From contig JASHNW010000060.1 of the NCBI GenBank assembly GCA_030041435.1, forward strand, positions 40,842 to 104,841: a DNA stretch of 64,000 nucleotides, read 5' to 3'. Positions 63,892 through 64,000 of this stretch are shown piece after piece. The translations under genes were made by a program, and so were the position numbers. Within the stretch, counting starts at the first letter, position 1. Each line of letters opens with the position of its first letter. This stretch comes from Acidobacteriaceae bacterium (GTDB lineage Bacteria; Acidobacteriota; Terriglobia; Terriglobales; Acidobacteriaceae). The notes below the pieces were generated by a model. That model ran no database searches, had not been told where the DNA came from, and saw only the letters and a list, made by a program, of their open reading frames with translations.

Positions 63892-64000
63892 GAGCTGGGA
63901 GCTGGGAGCCGGGAGCTGGGAGCCGGGAGCTGGGAGCCGGGAGCTGGGAGCCGGGAGCTGGGAGCCGGGAGCTGGGAGCCGGGAGCCGGGAGCCGGGAGC
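63892..64000. repeat. Tandem GGGAGCT/GGGAGCC heptamer array
   Basis: About fifteen head-to-tail heptamers, alternating GGGAGCT and GGGAGCC, run to the window edge and probably beyond. There are no spacers, so it is not a CRISPR. It starts directly after the hairpin downstream of the carboxylase gene. Confidence 0.9.

Noticed and set aside
63892..64000. CRISPR-like array
   Set aside because: Units are contiguous heptamers without spacers and there are no cas genes.

Overview
The window looks like chromosomal DNA of a high-GC member of the Acidobacteriota, probably family Acidobacteriaceae (class Terriglobia). The evidence is a secreted VWA protein of the acidobacterial type, a carboxypeptidase-like/TonB receptor, a DUF3106 effector behind an ECF sigma/anti-sigma pair, a fused alpha-beta 2-oxoacid dehydrogenase E1, GH1 and GH3 beta-glycosidases, and many short intergenic repeats. 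No rRNA, phage, CRISPR array or intact insertion sequence was seen. There is one tRNA gene (Val, anticodon CAC).

Layout. 1-2334: a sulfite/nitrite reductase plus siroheme synthase operon on the minus strand, preceded by a cysteine-rich leader peptide and an attenuator hairpin. 2402-9814: a membrane methyltransferase, a cytochrome P460-like protein, a cobalamin riboswitch with its TonB receptor, a DinB protein, a MEDS-domain histidine kinase and recA. 9815-13048: mostly non-coding DNA with a promoter-like repeat, plus a two-gene cassette containing a PD-(D/E)XK nuclease. 13049-31126: housekeeping and signalling genes (MFS pump, rsmA, glgA, 2-oxoacid dehydrogenase E1, RsbU-like phosphatase, MscS, MCP, CYTH, tsaC, PadR module, Hfq-like protein). 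31338-40862: holB, GH1, GH3, aminotransferase, transketolase, tRNA-Val. 41002-44953: ECF sigma operon, proline dehydrogenase, zinc-ribbon protein. 44999-45943: a second cysteine leader/attenuator driving APS reductase cysH. 46025-52859: bioY, two GT87-like membrane proteins, rpmB, and a ridA-msrB-peptidase operon. 52978-64000: VWA protein, DUF1223, a truncated parE, ligA, a second copy of the promoter-like repeat, a tandem family of secreted proteins, acyl-CoA carboxylase beta subunit, and a heptamer repeat array at the right edge.

The most striking observation is a matched pair of cysteine-responsive transcription attenuators, one before the sulfite reductase operon and one before cysH, 43 kb apart. 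Each has a strong promoter whose predicted start site is at or next to the ATG of a 22-codon peptide with tandem Cys codons. Both peptides end in Arg-Thr-Cys-Gly. Each is followed by a terminator hairpin of the same design, and an 8-bp antiterminator pairing (CUUGUGGG with CCCAUAAG) is possible in both. Together they would tie sulfate assimilation to the supply of charged Cys-tRNA. Leaderless starts (a -10 box 7-8 nt before the ATG) recur elsewhere in the window.

Starts were chosen from Shine-Dalgarno motifs, signal peptides and family length; many long antisense open frames in this GC-rich DNA were discarded as shadows.
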